Assembly: GCA_012800855.1 (NCBI GenBank)
Contig: JAAZIN010000001.1
Location: 1 to 39,048 of the forward strand
Length of the DNA: 39,048 nucleotides
Origin: Bacillota bacterium
GTDB lineage: Bacteria > Bacillota > Dethiobacteria > DTU022
Reading direction: 5' to 3'
In this document: one piece after another, positions 18,740-28,816 of the stretch
Position numbering within the stretch: position 1 is the stretch's first letter
Layout: every line of letters begins with the position of its first letter
The notes under the pieces: model-generated
The model's database searches: none
What the model was told of the DNA's origin: nothing
What the model saw: only the letters and a program-made list of their open reading frames with translations
Translations under genes and position numbers: made by a program

Positions 18740-20088
18740 CCCTCCAGTGCTCTGGCGAGGGCGTCAATTTGCTCCCGCGTTTTTGTTTCAGTGACGCAGA
18801 AGAGCATGGCCGGGCCCAGTTCGGGGTAGTAAGTTTCGAGGTCGAGCCCGCCGATGATCCCGTGCTCCAGCAGGTGGCGGTTGAGGCGACTGCCACTGCC
18901 GGGAAGCTTCACCGCAAACTCCTTGAAATGCACCCCGGGAAAGGCCGGGGCATAGCCTTCCAGGGAGGCAATCTTCTCCCGGGCGTAGGCCGCCTTCTGC
19001 AGGCAGAGCTCCGCCACCTCGCGCAGCCCTTCCGGCCCCATGGCCGCCAGGTAGGCGGCGGCGGCAAGGGCGTTGAGGGCCTGGTTGGAACAGATGTTCG
19101 AGGTGGCCCTTTCACGGCGGATGTGCTGCTCGCGTGTCTGCAGTGTGAGGACGAAGCCGCGCCGGCCCTCGCCATCCACCGTCTCCCCCACGATGCGCCC
19201 GGGGAGGCGCCTCAGCAGCTCCCGGCGGGCTGCAAAGAAGCCCAGCAGCGGGCCGCCGAAGGAGGGCGGGCTGCCCAGGCCCTGCCCTTCGCCGGTGGCG
19301 ATGTCGGCGCCGTACTCTGCCGGCGCCCGGAAGAGGGCCAGGGAGAGGGGATCCACCGAGAGCACCAGCAAAGCGCCGTGACGGTGGGCCATCGCGGCGG
19401 CGCCCTCCAGCTCCTCCTCGAGGAGGCCGAAGAAGTTGGGCTGCTGCAGCAGCAGCGCCGCCGTCTCCCCGTCGAGCATCGCCTCAAGCCGCGAAAAGTC
19501 GGTGGCCCCATCGGCGAGGGGTATTTCCAGCAACAGGCAATCACGCCCCTCCAGGTAGCTCTGCAGGACCCGGCGGTAGTGGGGGTTGACGGAGCGGGAA
19601 ACGAGCACCTTGCGGCGGCGGGTCATGGAGCAGGCCGCCAGTGCCGCCTCGGCCAGGGCGGTGGCCCCGTCGTAGAGGGAGGCGTTGGCCGCCTCCATGC
19701 CGGTAAGGCGGCAGATGAGGGTCTGGTACTCAAAAATCGACTGCAGCAGGCCCTGGCTGATCTCGGCCTGGTAAGGGGTGTAAGCGGTGTAAAACTCGCT
19801 CCGCCCCACCACGTGCTGCACCACGGCGGGGATGAAGTGATCGTAGACGCCGGCGCCGAGGAAGCAGGGATGGTCCTGCAGGTTCATGTTCTTCGCCGCC
19901 AGCGCGCCCAGATGGGCCCGCAGCTCCATCTCCGAGAGAGGCGGCGGCAGCTTAAGCCCGTTTTCTTTCAGGCGGACCTCTGCCGGCAGTTCGTCAAAGA
20001 GCTGCTCCATCGAGGCGGCGCCGATGGCGGCCAGCATCTCCCGCCGCTCCGCGTCAGTTAGGGGCAAGAAATGGCGGCCGCCGCTCAT
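18730..20088 (-). CDS. gcvPA: Glycine dehydrogenase (decarboxylating) subunit 1
   Basis: [78 protein letters not shown]. Confidence 0.96.
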   Translation of the reverse strand: MSGGRHFLPLTDAERREMLAAIGAASMEQLFDELPAEVRLKENGLKLPPPLSEMELRAHLGALAAKNMNLQDHPCFLGAGVYDHFIPAVVQHVVGRSEFYTAYTPYQAEISQGLLQSIFEYQTLICRLTGMEAANASLYDGATALAEAALAACSMTRRRKVLVSRSVNPHYRRVLQSYLEGRDCLLLEIPLADGATDFSRLEAMLDGETAALLLQQPNFFGLLEEELEGAAAMAHRHGALLVLSVDPLSLALFRAPAEYGADIATGEGQGLGSPPSFGGPLLGFFAARRELLRRLPGRIVGETVDGEGRRGFVLTLQTREQHIRRERATSNICSNQALNALAAAAYLAAMGPEGLREVAELCLQKAAYAREKIASLEGYAPAFPGVHFKEFAVKLPGSGSRLNRHLLEHGIIGGLDLETYYPELGPAMLFCVTETKTREQIDALARALEGWL

Positions 20089-20483
20089 TCCTTGACCTCC
20101 TCCTCCAGGAGGACGGCATAGGCCTCCTCGTCCAGCAGGTCGGGATTCTCGTAGCCGGGGGCCACCTTCATCTTCACCACCCAGGCCTCCCCGTAGGGGT
20201 CCTGGTTGAGCAGCTCCGGCTGCTCCAGGAGAGCCTCGTTAACCTCCACCACCTCGCCGTCCACCGGCGCGTAGAGGTCGGAGACCGCCTTCACCGATTC
20301 CAGCACCGCCAGGCTCTCCCCCGCCTGCGCCAGCCGCCCCACTTCCGGCAGCTCCACGTAAACAATATCCTTGAGCATATCCTGGGCGTAGTCGGTAATC
20401 CCCACCGTGGCCAGGTCCCCTTCTAGGCGGACCCACTCGTGGGTGCGGGTATACTTCAAGCCTTTCTGCACTTGCCAGTTCAT
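20085..20483 (-). CDS. gcvH: Glycine cleavage system H protein
   Basis: [39 protein letters not shown]; lipoyl-Lys region [24 protein letters not shown]. Confidence 0.97.
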   Translation of the reverse strand: MNWQVQKGLKYTRTHEWVRLEGDLATVGITDYAQDMLKDIVYVELPEVGRLAQAGESLAVLESVKAVSDLYAPVDGEVVEVNEALLEQPELLNQDPYGEAWVVKMKVAPGYENPDLLDEEAYAVLLEEEVKE

Positions 20484-21628
20484 TTCGACTCCCTCCTGTA
20501 GAATGGTAATGTCACCACCTGGGCGCGGTGCGCCCTATCACGGATGACAACCTGCACCGCCCGGCCCGGCACCGCCTCCCCTGTCGCGAGAAAGGCCATC
20601 CCGATGGAGCGGTTCAGCGTGGGGGAGTAGGTTCCGCTGCTGACCACGCCGATCTCCTTCTCGCCGTCAGAGACGGGGTAGCCCTCCCGGATTACGCCCC
20701 GCTCCAGCAGGATAAGGCCGCACAGCCGCCTGGACAGCCCGGCCTCCATTTGCTGCAGCAGTGCCTCCCGGCCAATGAAAGGACCTTTTTTAAAGGAGAT
20801 GAAGCGCTCCAGCCCCGCTTCCAGGGGCGAGATGGACTCGCTCAATTCATGGCCGTAAAGGGGCAGCCCCGCCTCGAGGCGGAGCACGTCGCGCGCTCCC
20901 AGTCCTGCCGGGACCAGGCCGAGATGGCGCAGCTCCCCGGCTTCCAGGAGGGCACCCCAGAGCGCTTCGGCCTTCCCGGCGGGACAGAAGATCTCGAAGC
21001 CGTCCTCCCCGGTATAGCCGGTGCGCGATACCAGGCACTTGATTCCCGCCAGCTCCACCTCAGGGAGAAAATGGTAGTAGCGCAGCTGCTCCAGGGGCGC
21101 CCGCCCCAGGGCCTGCAGCACCGCCAGGCTGTTGGGTCCTTGTAGGGCAAGCAGGGCCGTCTCCGCCGAGATATCGCGCAGGCTCATGCCCGGCTTGGCC
21201 CTCTCGCTGAGCCACTCGTAATCCTTCGCCGTGTTGGCCGCGTTGACCACGACCAGGTATCTCTCGGCACCGCACCTGTAGACGAGGATGTCGTCCACCG
21301 TCCCCCCGTGGGGATAGCACAGCGGGCTGTAGATGATGCGGCCGTCGTAAAGGGCGGAAATATCGTTGGTAAGCACTTCCTGCAGGAAAGCGGCCGCCCC
21401 CGCCCCCTCGACGAGAAATTCGCCCATGTGGGAGACATCGAAGAGGGCCGCCTTCTGCCGCGTCTGCCGCACCTCGGCAATGATCCCCTCGTACTGGATG
21501 GGCATGATCCAGCCGCCGTATTCAGCCAGTGCGGCTTTAAGCGCCCGGTGCCTTTCAAAAAGGGGGGTCTTTTTGAGTTCAGCCACCTCTTTCACCACCT
21601 TGGTCCTAGTATCCCCGGCCGCCTTCAA
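20480..21628 (-). CDS. gcvT: Glycine cleavage system aminomethyltransferase T
   Basis: [61 protein letters not shown] start (a GTG nearer 21587 is possible). Confidence 0.95.
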   Translation of the reverse strand: MKAAGDTRTKVVKEVAELKKTPLFERHRALKAALAEYGGWIMPIQYEGIIAEVRQTRQKAALFDVSHMGEFLVEGAGAAAFLQEVLTNDISALYDGRIIYSPLCYPHGGTVDDILVYRCGAERYLVVVNAANTAKDYEWLSERAKPGMSLRDISAETALLALQGPNSLAVLQALGRAPLEQLRYYHFLPEVELAGIKCLVSRTGYTGEDGFEIFCPAGKAEALWGALLEAGELRHLGLVPAGLGARDVLRLEAGLPLYGHELSESISPLEAGLERFISFKKGPFIGREALLQQMEAGLSRRLCGLILLERGVIREGYPVSDGEKEIGVVSSGTYSPTLNRSIGMAFLATGEAVPGRAVQVVIRDRAHRAQVVTLPFYRRESK

Positions 21629-21699
21629 TTAAAGGCGTGCCGGCAAAAGAGGGAAGCATGCTCCTGCCATCCATCACCCCCCGGCTGCCGCTGCAAATA

Positions 21700-21738
21700 G
21701 AAAGGACAGGGGAAAATACGCTGGCTTTCCCCTGTCCT
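21700..21738 (-). terminator. Hairpin of the glycine riboswitch expression platform
   Basis: Minus strand AGGACAGGGGAAAGCCAGCGTATTTTCCCCTGTCCTTTCTATTT. Confidence 0.7.
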
Positions 21739-21930
21739 CTGTCCTTTCACCTGAGAGATTTTCCCCGGCCAGCGCCGGAGAATTTCCCCGTCGGTGTCCC
21801 GCGCGGCGGGATCTCTCCAGAGGGGCGTCCCCTGCCGGTTCTGTTGCCTGAGAGTTTCTCCCCCGGCTGCCAAAACCGGGAGATTGCTCCTTCGGCGGCC
21901 CCCATGCGGCCTCTCCCAGCAGGTTCATGC
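21735..21930 (-). promoter_or_regulatory. Tandem glycine riboswitch controlling gcv operon
   Basis: Minus strand has two aptamers: CTGCTGGGAGAGGCCGC...GAAACTCTCAGGCAACAGAACCG and CTCTGGAGAGATCCCGCC...ACCGACGGGGAAATTCTCCGG...AAATCTCTCAGGTGAAAGGACAGAGG; both CTCTCAGG cores present; upstream of gcvT. Confidence 0.92.
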
Positions 21931-22065
21931 GCGCTTTATGAAAATATTCTCGCTACTATAATATTACCAAAGAAAAGCAAAATGCACAATTGCTGCTTTC
22001 ACGGCACCGCCCTTGCGGCTAAGTTGGGGATTGCCCCTTTCGCGACATGGCCGGGCGACACCCGT

Positions 22066-24117
22066 TCAGCCCCATGGCCGGCCTACAGCAGTGATTTCAA
22101 TGACCGTTTCTATAAACAGCTTATGCTCCAGGCTGCCTTCTTCTCCCGAGCCGTCCAGCCGTCTGAGATTGGCAATGCGGTCCTGCCGCTCCACGAGCAG
22201 CTCCATCTCCGACGCCCCCGCCGCTGCCGCCTGCGCTCGGACATACTCCTTTCCTTCCTGTATGGCCCTGGCGACCGCCTCCTCGAGATGAGAGGCTCTT
22301 TCCCGGCCCCAGGGCGCGTGGACGATAAAGCCCTCTTCGCCGTCGGGCCGGACGAGGATGAAGGCCCGCTCCACTGTCTGCCCGCTCACTGTCCCCACGG
22401 CATTGGCCACTTCCGCCGATGGAGGGATGAGCAGCTCCGCCTGCAGTCTCCTGGCAATTTCAGGAAAGTAGGCCCCGGCCGGGGCGCCCACCACCACCAG
22501 GGGCAGGTTAAGCCGGGCCGAAAATTCCACCGCCTCCCTGCCCTTGTCAGGCCTGAGTATCTCCTGCAGGAAAAAGCAGCCGGTCTCGTCTTTCCTGAAA
22601 TCAATCCGCTCTCCTTCCCCGCCAGACAGCAGCCGCCCAATGATCAGCGCGGCGATTTGAAAGTAGATCTTCTCCAGGACCTCTTCCACAAACTGGCCAA
22701 TCCCCGCATTGTACCTGCGGGCGAGGATTTTTACGCCCAGCCGCGCCGCCTCGCCATCCCAGGGCGCGTAGGCCCCGGTAAGATGAAGTATGTCCGTGGG
22801 CGTCACAGAAGCGGGAAGCACGGCGCCGCTTCGGACCAGCCTCTGCCAGGGCAGCAGGTCAAAGTCGCGCTGCATCTGCAGGCCGATGTGGTGGAGGGTA
22901 TGGGGCTGCTCTTTAACCAGGCTTAATATCTTCTCCTCGTCGTCGCTGAGGGGCACATTGCGGGGCTCCTTAATGTAGACCAGCACCATGGAAGGGAGGA
23001 TCTCCGAAAGGGCATACTCGTACTCCTTGATGCTGGAGAGTTCCGCGAGCAGGTGGGGATGTTGCGCCGCGATGCCGGAGAGGGGAAAAACCCGCTGCGG
23101 CCCGATGGAGAGCCTGCCCTTTCGATCCACGTGGATGAGACTGTCCCCGCCCAGCCCGGTAGTAGTTATGGCCGCGGCCCGCACGCGGGTCAGCCAGCCG
23201 CCAACGCGAGCTCCGGAGCTGCTCATCGCCGGGCGGCCGTTTCGCAGCACGGCCAGGTCGGTGGTCGTCCCGCCCATGTCCACCACGATGGCCTCTTTTG
23301 CCCCGGTCAGGGCAAGGGCCCCGATTATGCTTGCCGCCGGCCCGGAGAGAATGGTCTCTATGGGCCGCTCCCGTGCCTTCCTCTCGCTGATGAGGCTGCC
23401 GTCTCCCTTTACCACCATCAGGGGAGCACCAATCCCCCACCGCTCCAGGCTCTTCTTCACGGCGGCGATGAGGTCGGTGATGAGAGGGATGAGGCGGGCA
23501 TTGAGGACGGCGGTTACCGTGCGCTCGTAAAAGCCCAGATCGGAGCTGAGCTGGTGGGCGCAAACCACCGGGCGCCCGGTGAGCTCCCGGATTAAAGCGG
23601 CTACGGCCAGTTCCTGGGCGGGATTTCTCACGCTAAGGTAGCCGGAGACGGCAAAGGCCTCCACCTGCCCTTTCATGGTCTCGGCCGCCGCCACGGCGGC
23701 TTCCAGGTCTACCTCTTCCCGGTATTCCCCTTTCAAGTCGCAGCCGCCCTTGATGGTCACGTAATGCGCCGTGGGCAGCTCCGGCGGCGGCTCGTTAAAG
23801 CCAATCATGATCAGCCCCACCTCGGCCCCCCGCCCCTCCACGATGGCATTCGTGGCCAGGGTGGTGGAGAGGGCGACCATCTTGATACGGGAGAGGTCAA
23901 GGGCCGGCTCCGCCGCGCCCGCCCCCAGTGCGGGCGCCCTCCCCTTCCCGCTACAGCTTTCCATCAAGTGGGCGAGACATGCCTCTATGGCCGGGGTCAG
24001 GTCGGGCCTGCTGGTGAGGACCTTGCTCTTGGCCAGGATCTCCTTCCGGTCAAGGTCAAAAAGAACGCCGTCGGTGAAGGTGCCCCCTGTGTCTATGCCC
24101 AGGGCCAGGTTGGCCAT
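22066..24117 (-). CDS. Hydantoinase/oxoprolinase family protein (HyuA-like)
   Basis: MANLALGIDTGGTFTDGVLFD; STTLATNAIVEGRGAEVGLI; VVDMGGTTTDLAVL. ATG 24117 preceded by GAGGAGG. Confidence 0.88.
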   Translation of the reverse strand: MANLALGIDTGGTFTDGVLFDLDRKEILAKSKVLTSRPDLTPAIEACLAHLMESCSGKGRAPALGAGAAEPALDLSRIKMVALSTTLATNAIVEGRGAEVGLIMIGFNEPPPELPTAHYVTIKGGCDLKGEYREEVDLEAAVAAAETMKGQVEAFAVSGYLSVRNPAQELAVAALIRELTGRPVVCAHQLSSDLGFYERTVTAVLNARLIPLITDLIAAVKKSLERWGIGAPLMVVKGDGSLISERKARERPIETILSGPAASIIGALALTGAKEAIVVDMGGTTTDLAVLRNGRPAMSSSGARVGGWLTRVRAAAITTTGLGGDSLIHVDRKGRLSIGPQRVFPLSGIAAQHPHLLAELSSIKEYEYALSEILPSMVLVYIKEPRNVPLSDDEEKILSLVKEQPHTLHHIGLQMQRDFDLLPWQRLVRSGAVLPASVTPTDILHLTGAYAPWDGEAARLGVKILARRYNAGIGQFVEEVLEKIYFQIAALIIGRLLSGGEGERIDFRKDETGCFFLQEILRPDKGREAVEFSARLNLPLVVVGAPAGAYFPEIARRLQAELLIPPSAEVANAVGTVSGQTVERAFILVRPDGEEGFIVHAPWGRERASHLEEAVARAIQEGKEYVRAQAAAAGASEMELLVERQDRIANLRRLDGSGEEGSLEHKLFIETVIEITAVGRPWG

Positions 24118-24339
24118 AGCCGCTGCCTCCTCGCTTTGCAGCAATGCCTAATGCCTGCTGCTACTGCCGGCTTCCTCCAATGGGGAATCGGCATTTCCAG
24201 TATAATGTGAGCCGGCAAAGCCGGTCAAGCCGGGGCACCCAGCCAGCCCTTTGTTTAGAATATTGGAAGGAATATTAAAATTATGGATGGAATAACAGTA
24301 CTCGTAACATTTGGCAGGCTGCCGGAAGGAGTGAGGAAG

Positions 24340-25857
24340 ATGGCTTTCTTCCCCTATCATGCTTATGACGCCGTGGGCCTGGCCGGGCTTGTTCAAAAAA
24401 AGGAGGTGGCCGCGGCGGAAATCATCGAGGCCGCCATCGCCAGGCTGGAGCGGCTTAACCCGAAAATCAACGCGGTCATTCACAAAATGTACGAGCAGGC
24501 CAGAGCGGCGGCGGGAAAAATCACCGGCGGGGAACCCTTTGCAGGCGTCCCCATGCTGATGAAGGATATCAGCCAGGAGATCAAGGGAGAGCCCATCACC
24601 TGCGGGGCCAAGGCTCTCCAAGGCTACCGGGCGGAAGAGGATGCCACCTTTGTCAAGCGGGTGCGGGCCACGGGGGCCATTTTCCTGGGGATAACCAACG
24701 TGCCCGAGTTTGCCCTGATGGGGACTACCGAACCCAAATTTTACGGCCCCACGCAGAACCCCTGGAACAGGGATTACAGCCCCGGCGGCTCCAGCGGCGG
24801 CTCCGCTGCCGCCGTCGCCTCGGGAATAGTCCCCCTGGCCGGGGCCAACGACGGCGGGGGCTCCATCCGCATTCCCGCCGCTTACTGCGGCCTCTTCGGA
24901 CTGAAGCCCAGCCGGGGCCGCACCCCGGCGGGTCCCTTTTACGGGCGGCACTGGCAGGGCGCCTCGGTGGACCACGTCCTCACCCGTTCCGTAAGAGACA
25001 GCGCCCTCATGCTGGACCTGGTCAAGGGATACGAAGCAGCAGCCGCCTTCCCGCCGCCGTCCCTTGATCACAACTACCTGGAATGCGCCACCCAGGGGCC
25101 GACAGGCAAGCTGAAGATAGCCTTCTGCCTGAGATCACCCATCGGCACGGAGGTGCACCGGGAATGCCGGGAAGCGGTGCTCAAGGCGGCGCAGCTCCTG
25201 GAATCGCTGGGCCACCACGTGGAGGAAAAGGAAGCTCCCGTTGACGGGAGCAAGATTGCCCAAAGCTACATGACCCTCTACTTCGGGGAGATGGCCGCCG
25301 ACCTGGCCTCCCTGAAAGAAGTCCTCGGCAGAAAGGCGCGCATGAACGACGTGGAGCCGGCCACCTGGATGCTGGGGCTGCTGGGCAAGGTCACTTCCAG
25401 CGAGGAGTGGGTCTTGAGCATGCGCGAATGGGACGTGGCCGCCTTTCAAATGGAGGCTTTCTTTGAAAACTACGATCTCTACATGACCCCGACCACCGCC
25501 GATCCTCCGTCAAGAATCGGGGAGCAGGACCTGGCGCCCGGGGAAGTGGCCCTGATGAAGCTGGTCTCCGCCCTGAAGCTGATCCGGGCCGTAAAGAAGA
25601 GCGGCTACGTGGACAAACTGATCATAAGAAGCCTGAAACGGACCCCCTTCACCCAGCTGGCCAATCTCACGGGGGAGCCGGCCATGTCGGTGCCGCTTCA
25701 TATGACCCTGGAAGGGCTGCCCGTGGGCGTCCAGTTCATCGCCGCCAAGGGGCGGGAAGACATTCTCTTCCGCCTGGCCGGCCAGTTGGAGCAGACCGAG
25801 CACTGGATCAGGGTCGAGGATAACCCCATGTTTAAAAGCGAGGCTGGAGAGGGTTAA
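24340..25857 (+). CDS. Amidase (amidase-signature family)
   Basis: [49 protein letters not shown] amidase signature; [23 protein letters not shown] 24340 preceded by GGAAGGAGTGAGG. Confidence 0.93.
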   Translation: MAFFPYHAYDAVGLAGLVQKKEVAAAEIIEAAIARLERLNPKINAVIHKMYEQARAAAGKITGGEPFAGVPMLMKDISQEIKGEPITCGAKALQGYRAEEDATFVKRVRATGAIFLGITNVPEFALMGTTEPKFYGPTQNPWNRDYSPGGSSGGSAAAVASGIVPLAGANDGGGSIRIPAAYCGLFGLKPSRGRTPAGPFYGRHWQGASVDHVLTRSVRDSALMLDLVKGYEAAAAFPPPSLDHNYLECATQGPTGKLKIAFCLRSPIGTEVHRECREAVLKAAQLLESLGHHVEEKEAPVDGSKIAQSYMTLYFGEMAADLASLKEVLGRKARMNDVEPATWMLGLLGKVTSSEEWVLSMREWDVAAFQMEAFFENYDLYMTPTTADPPSRIGEQDLAPGEVALMKLVSALKLIRAVKKSGYVDKLIIRSLKRTPFTQLANLTGEPAMSVPLHMTLEGLPVGVQFIAAKGREDILFRLAGQLEQTEHWIRVEDNPMFKSEAGEG

Positions 25858-25870
25858 GAGTCAAAAGGCT

Positions 25871-26035
25871 AAAATCCCCCCCGGCCCCCCTTTTTCAAAG
25901 GGGGAGTTTAGAAGAGCTTTTTTCAAAGGGGGGTAGAAGAGCCCTTTTCAAAGGGGAGAGTTAAGAAGACTCTTTTCCAAAAAGGAAGCTAATAAGAGTC
26001 TTTTTCAAAGGGTGGACCTAATAAGAATCTTTCTA
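25871..26035 (+). repeat. Degenerating tandem repeat array (copy C), about 5 units of 26-30 nt
   Basis: Seed AAATCCCCCCCGGCCCCCCTTTTTCAAAGGGGGAG, then TTTTTTCAAAGGGGGGTAGAAGAG / CCCTTTTCAAAGGGGAGAGTTAAGAAGAC / TCTTTTCCAAAAAGGAAGCTAATAAGAG / TCTTTTTCAAAGGGTGGACCTAATAAGAA. Confidence 0.75.
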
Positions 26036-26079
26036 GGCATGATCTTTATAATTGCAACCCCGAGGAGTATTATCGCCGC

Positions 26080-26781
26080 TTATGGGGTGCACAGGGGGCG
26101 GCCCACGTCAGCCATTTTATCGGGATAGCTGAACTGGATGATGTCGTAAAAGTCGGCAAAGGGCACAAAGGGGATGTTATTGGCGGCGCAGTACTCCGCC
26201 AGGCGGTCGCCGGCGCGGGCAAAGATAAAGTCGGCATGGGAGGCGCCATAGCGGTCGTTAAAGCCGTTGCCGATATAAACCACCCTGAAGCCCTTCTCCT
26301 TTAATTTGACCACGTGCATGGCCTTGCAATTGCCGCAGATATCGCAGGTGGGGTTGCCATGGGGTGTTTCTATGGCCACGCTGCCGTTGCTTCCAATAAC
26401 AAGGCTGTTGCAGTAGATGCCGCTGATATATTCCAGGAGGCCCTGCCGCTCCAGTATTGGCTCAATGTAGAAGCCAAAGCCGTCGCTGGCAATATAAACA
26501 GGGCTTCCGCTTTCATGGGCAAATTTAAGAAACTGGGCAAATCCCGGCTTGAAATCTGCCGCAGCGAGGGCAAGGGCGAGCATCTGCTCGTAGTCGCCGG
26601 GAAAATGGCGCACCATCTCCTCCAGCCATCTCCTCATGCCAATCTTGCCTTCCCGGTAGAGGCGGTAAACCTCTGAGGCCGCCTGACCGGCATATGTTTT
26701 AGCCAGTATGGAAGTGATATCCTTGCGAGTAACGGTGCCGTCAAAATCTACAACATAAGCCAGCTTCACGAAGTAAATCAC
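26080..26781 (-). CDS. HAD-IB (MtnX-like) phosphatase
   Basis: YVVDFDGTVTRKDI (HAD motif I DxDGT); YIASDGFGFYIEPIL; VVYIGNGFNDRYGASHADFIFAR. Start uncertain (GTG 26781 or 26769). Confidence 0.82.
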   Translation of the reverse strand: MIYFVKLAYVVDFDGTVTRKDITSILAKTYAGQAASEVYRLYREGKIGMRRWLEEMVRHFPGDYEQMLALALAAADFKPGFAQFLKFAHESGSPVYIASDGFGFYIEPILERQGLLEYISGIYCNSLVIGSNGSVAIETPHGNPTCDICGNCKAMHVVKLKEKGFRVVYIGNGFNDRYGASHADFIFARAGDRLAEYCAANNIPFVPFADFYDIIQFSYPDKMADVGRPLCTP

Positions 26782-26789
26782 CCTATCCG

Positions 26790-28520
26790 TTATTCTCTTT
26801 CCCCCTGCCAAAAGGCAGCGAGCGCCTCCTTCACCTCCGCTGCGCTTTTCATCTGCAGCAGCTTCTCCGCCAGGCCGGCTGCTTCTGCCCTGGCGCATTT
26901 CCCCACCGCTTCCTTGGTAGAAAGAACCGCGGCGGCGGCAACACTGAGCTCGTCAATGCCCACGCCCACCAGGAAGGGGATGAACAGGCTGTCCGCGGCG
27001 GCTTCGCCGCAGACGCCGACGGGAATCCCCCTGGCATGCGCCGCTTTAACGGTCATGTGGATGAGCTTGAGCACGGCCGGGTGGTAATGGCTGGCCAGCC
27101 GGGCTACCCTTTCGTTGGTCCTGTCCACGGCCAGGGTATACTGCACCAGGTCATTGGTGCCAATGCTGAAAAAGTCCATCTCTTCGGCGAGGGCCTCGGC
27201 AATCAGGGCGGCAGAGGGTATTTCAATCATTGCTCCTATCTCGACGGGCTCGGCAAGGCGGTGCCCCTCCTCCAAGAGCTCCCTTTTCACCTCTTCCACG
27301 ATGGCGCGGCCTCTCCTGGCCTCTTCAAGGGAGGAGATCATGGGAAACATGATCTTGAGAGGGCCGCTGCGGGAAGCCCGCAGGAGGGCCCGCAGCTGGG
27401 GCTTGTATATCTCGGGGCGTTCGAAGTAGAGCCGCACGGCCCTGTAGCCCAGGAAGGGGTTCTGCTCAGGCGCAAGATTAAGGTAAGGAATCTCCTTGTC
27501 GCCGCCCACGTCCAGCGTCCGGATGATGACCGCCTGCCCCTTCATCTTCTGGACAGCCTCCTCGTAAACCGCCAACTGCTCCTCCTCCGAGGGGAGCCGC
27601 TCCTGCTCCATGTAGAGAAATTCGGTGCGGAAGAGGCCGATCCCCTCGGCGCCCTGCTCCAGCAGGCGCGCCAGGTCGCCCCGGCAGCCCATGTTGCCCG
27701 CCACAATGATCCTGTGCCCGTCCCGGGTGCGCGCGGGGCAGGTGCGGTAATAGGCGAGACGCTCCCGCCTCTGCTGTTCCATCTCCTGCCGGCGGCGGTA
27801 CGAGTCCAGGACCTCCGGCGTGGGGCGGAGAATGACCAGCCCTTCATCGCCGTCAACAATGACCATGTCTCCCGCGTTGACCTTTTCCAGCATCTCTGCT
27901 CCCGCGCCGACCACCGCCGGGATGCCCAGCGAACGTGCCATGATGGAAGTATGCGAGGTCCGGGAACCCGCCGCTGTAGCGAAAGCTAAAACCATGGCCG
28001 GTTCAAAGAGGGCCGTTTCAGAGGGGGTAAGGTCATGGGCGAAGATGATCACCGGCTTCTCTAAGCGCGGCTTATGTTGCCGGCCGCCCTGGAGCTGGCT
28101 GATGATCTGCACACCCACGTCCTTAAGATCGGCGGCGCGAGCCCGGATATACTCGTCTTCTACGCAGGCAAAAAGGGACCCCAGCTCTCGGACAACCGCG
28201 TCAATTGCCGCGGCGGCGCTCATCTTCTCCTGCTTAATCTTCTCGCGCACCGGAGGGATGAACTCGGGGTCATCAAGGAGCATCATCTGCGCCTGGAAGA
28301 TCTCCGCTTCCTTGGCCCCCACCCTGGCGGCGGTGCAAGCGATTAAAGCCTGCAATTCCTCCCGCACCCCCTCGAGGGCTCGCTCCAGCGCGGCCAGTTC
28401 CGCCTCCACCGCCCCTTCGGCTATGCGCGCCTCGCCGATGTCCAATTCCCGCTGCTCCTGGCGGTAGGCCGGGCCGATGGCGATGCCCGGCGAGGTCCCG
28501 GTAGCGTGAATTATCTCCAT
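26790..28520 (-). CDS. ptsI: PTS enzyme I (phosphoenolpyruvate-protein phosphotransferase)
   Basis: GSRTSHTSIMARSLGIPAVVG phospho-His region; EGIGLFRTEFLYMEQERLPSEEEQ; DFFSIGTNDLVQYTLAVDRTNERVA; GIPVGVCGEAAAD. Confidence 0.96.
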   Translation of the reverse strand: MEIIHATGTSPGIAIGPAYRQEQRELDIGEARIAEGAVEAELAALERALEGVREELQALIACTAARVGAKEAEIFQAQMMLLDDPEFIPPVREKIKQEKMSAAAAIDAVVRELGSLFACVEDEYIRARAADLKDVGVQIISQLQGGRQHKPRLEKPVIIFAHDLTPSETALFEPAMVLAFATAAGSRTSHTSIMARSLGIPAVVGAGAEMLEKVNAGDMVIVDGDEGLVILRPTPEVLDSYRRRQEMEQQRRERLAYYRTCPARTRDGHRIIVAGNMGCRGDLARLLEQGAEGIGLFRTEFLYMEQERLPSEEEQLAVYEEAVQKMKGQAVIIRTLDVGGDKEIPYLNLAPEQNPFLGYRAVRLYFERPEIYKPQLRALLRASRSGPLKIMFPMISSLEEARRGRAIVEEVKRELLEEGHRLAEPVEIGAMIEIPSAALIAEALAEEMDFFSIGTNDLVQYTLAVDRTNERVARLASHYHPAVLKLIHMTVKAAHARGIPVGVCGEAAADSLFIPFLVGVGIDELSVAAAAVLSTKEAVGKCARAEAAGLAEKLLQMKSAAEVKEALAAFWQGERE

Positions 28521-28526
28521 CAGTTC

Positions 28527-28808
28527 TTACTCCTTTGCATCTTCTTCCGGCAGCTCTTCTTCAATGACCCTGGCTAGCTCCGCGGCCGCCGCTTCCGCAT
28601 CCTCGCCCTCGGCTTGAATGGTGACTCTGCTGCCCCGGCCGGCGCCCAGGCTCAGCACGCCAATCATGCTCTTGGCGTTAATTTCCTTGCCATTGAAGAC
28701 AATCTTAATCGCTGACTTAAACTGGTTTGCCCTCTGGACAAAAATCGCCGCCGGCCGGGCGTGGAGGCCTGTTTTATTGCTCACGACCACGTCTCTCTCG
28801 GCATACAT
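28527..28808 (-). CDS. ptsH: Phosphocarrier protein HPr
   Basis: VSNKTGLHARPAAIFVQRANQF (His15 region); NGKEINAKSMIGVLSLGAGRGSRVTI (Ser46 region). Confidence 0.94.
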   Translation of the reverse strand: MYAERDVVVSNKTGLHARPAAIFVQRANQFKSAIKIVFNGKEINAKSMIGVLSLGAGRGSRVTIQAEGEDAEAAAAELARVIEEELPEEDAKE

Positions 28809-28816
28809 TATCCAAC

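Noticed and set aside
25871-26035. CRISPR-like array
   Set aside because: Units are contiguous and degenerate, with no constant repeat plus unique spacer pattern and no cas genes nearby.
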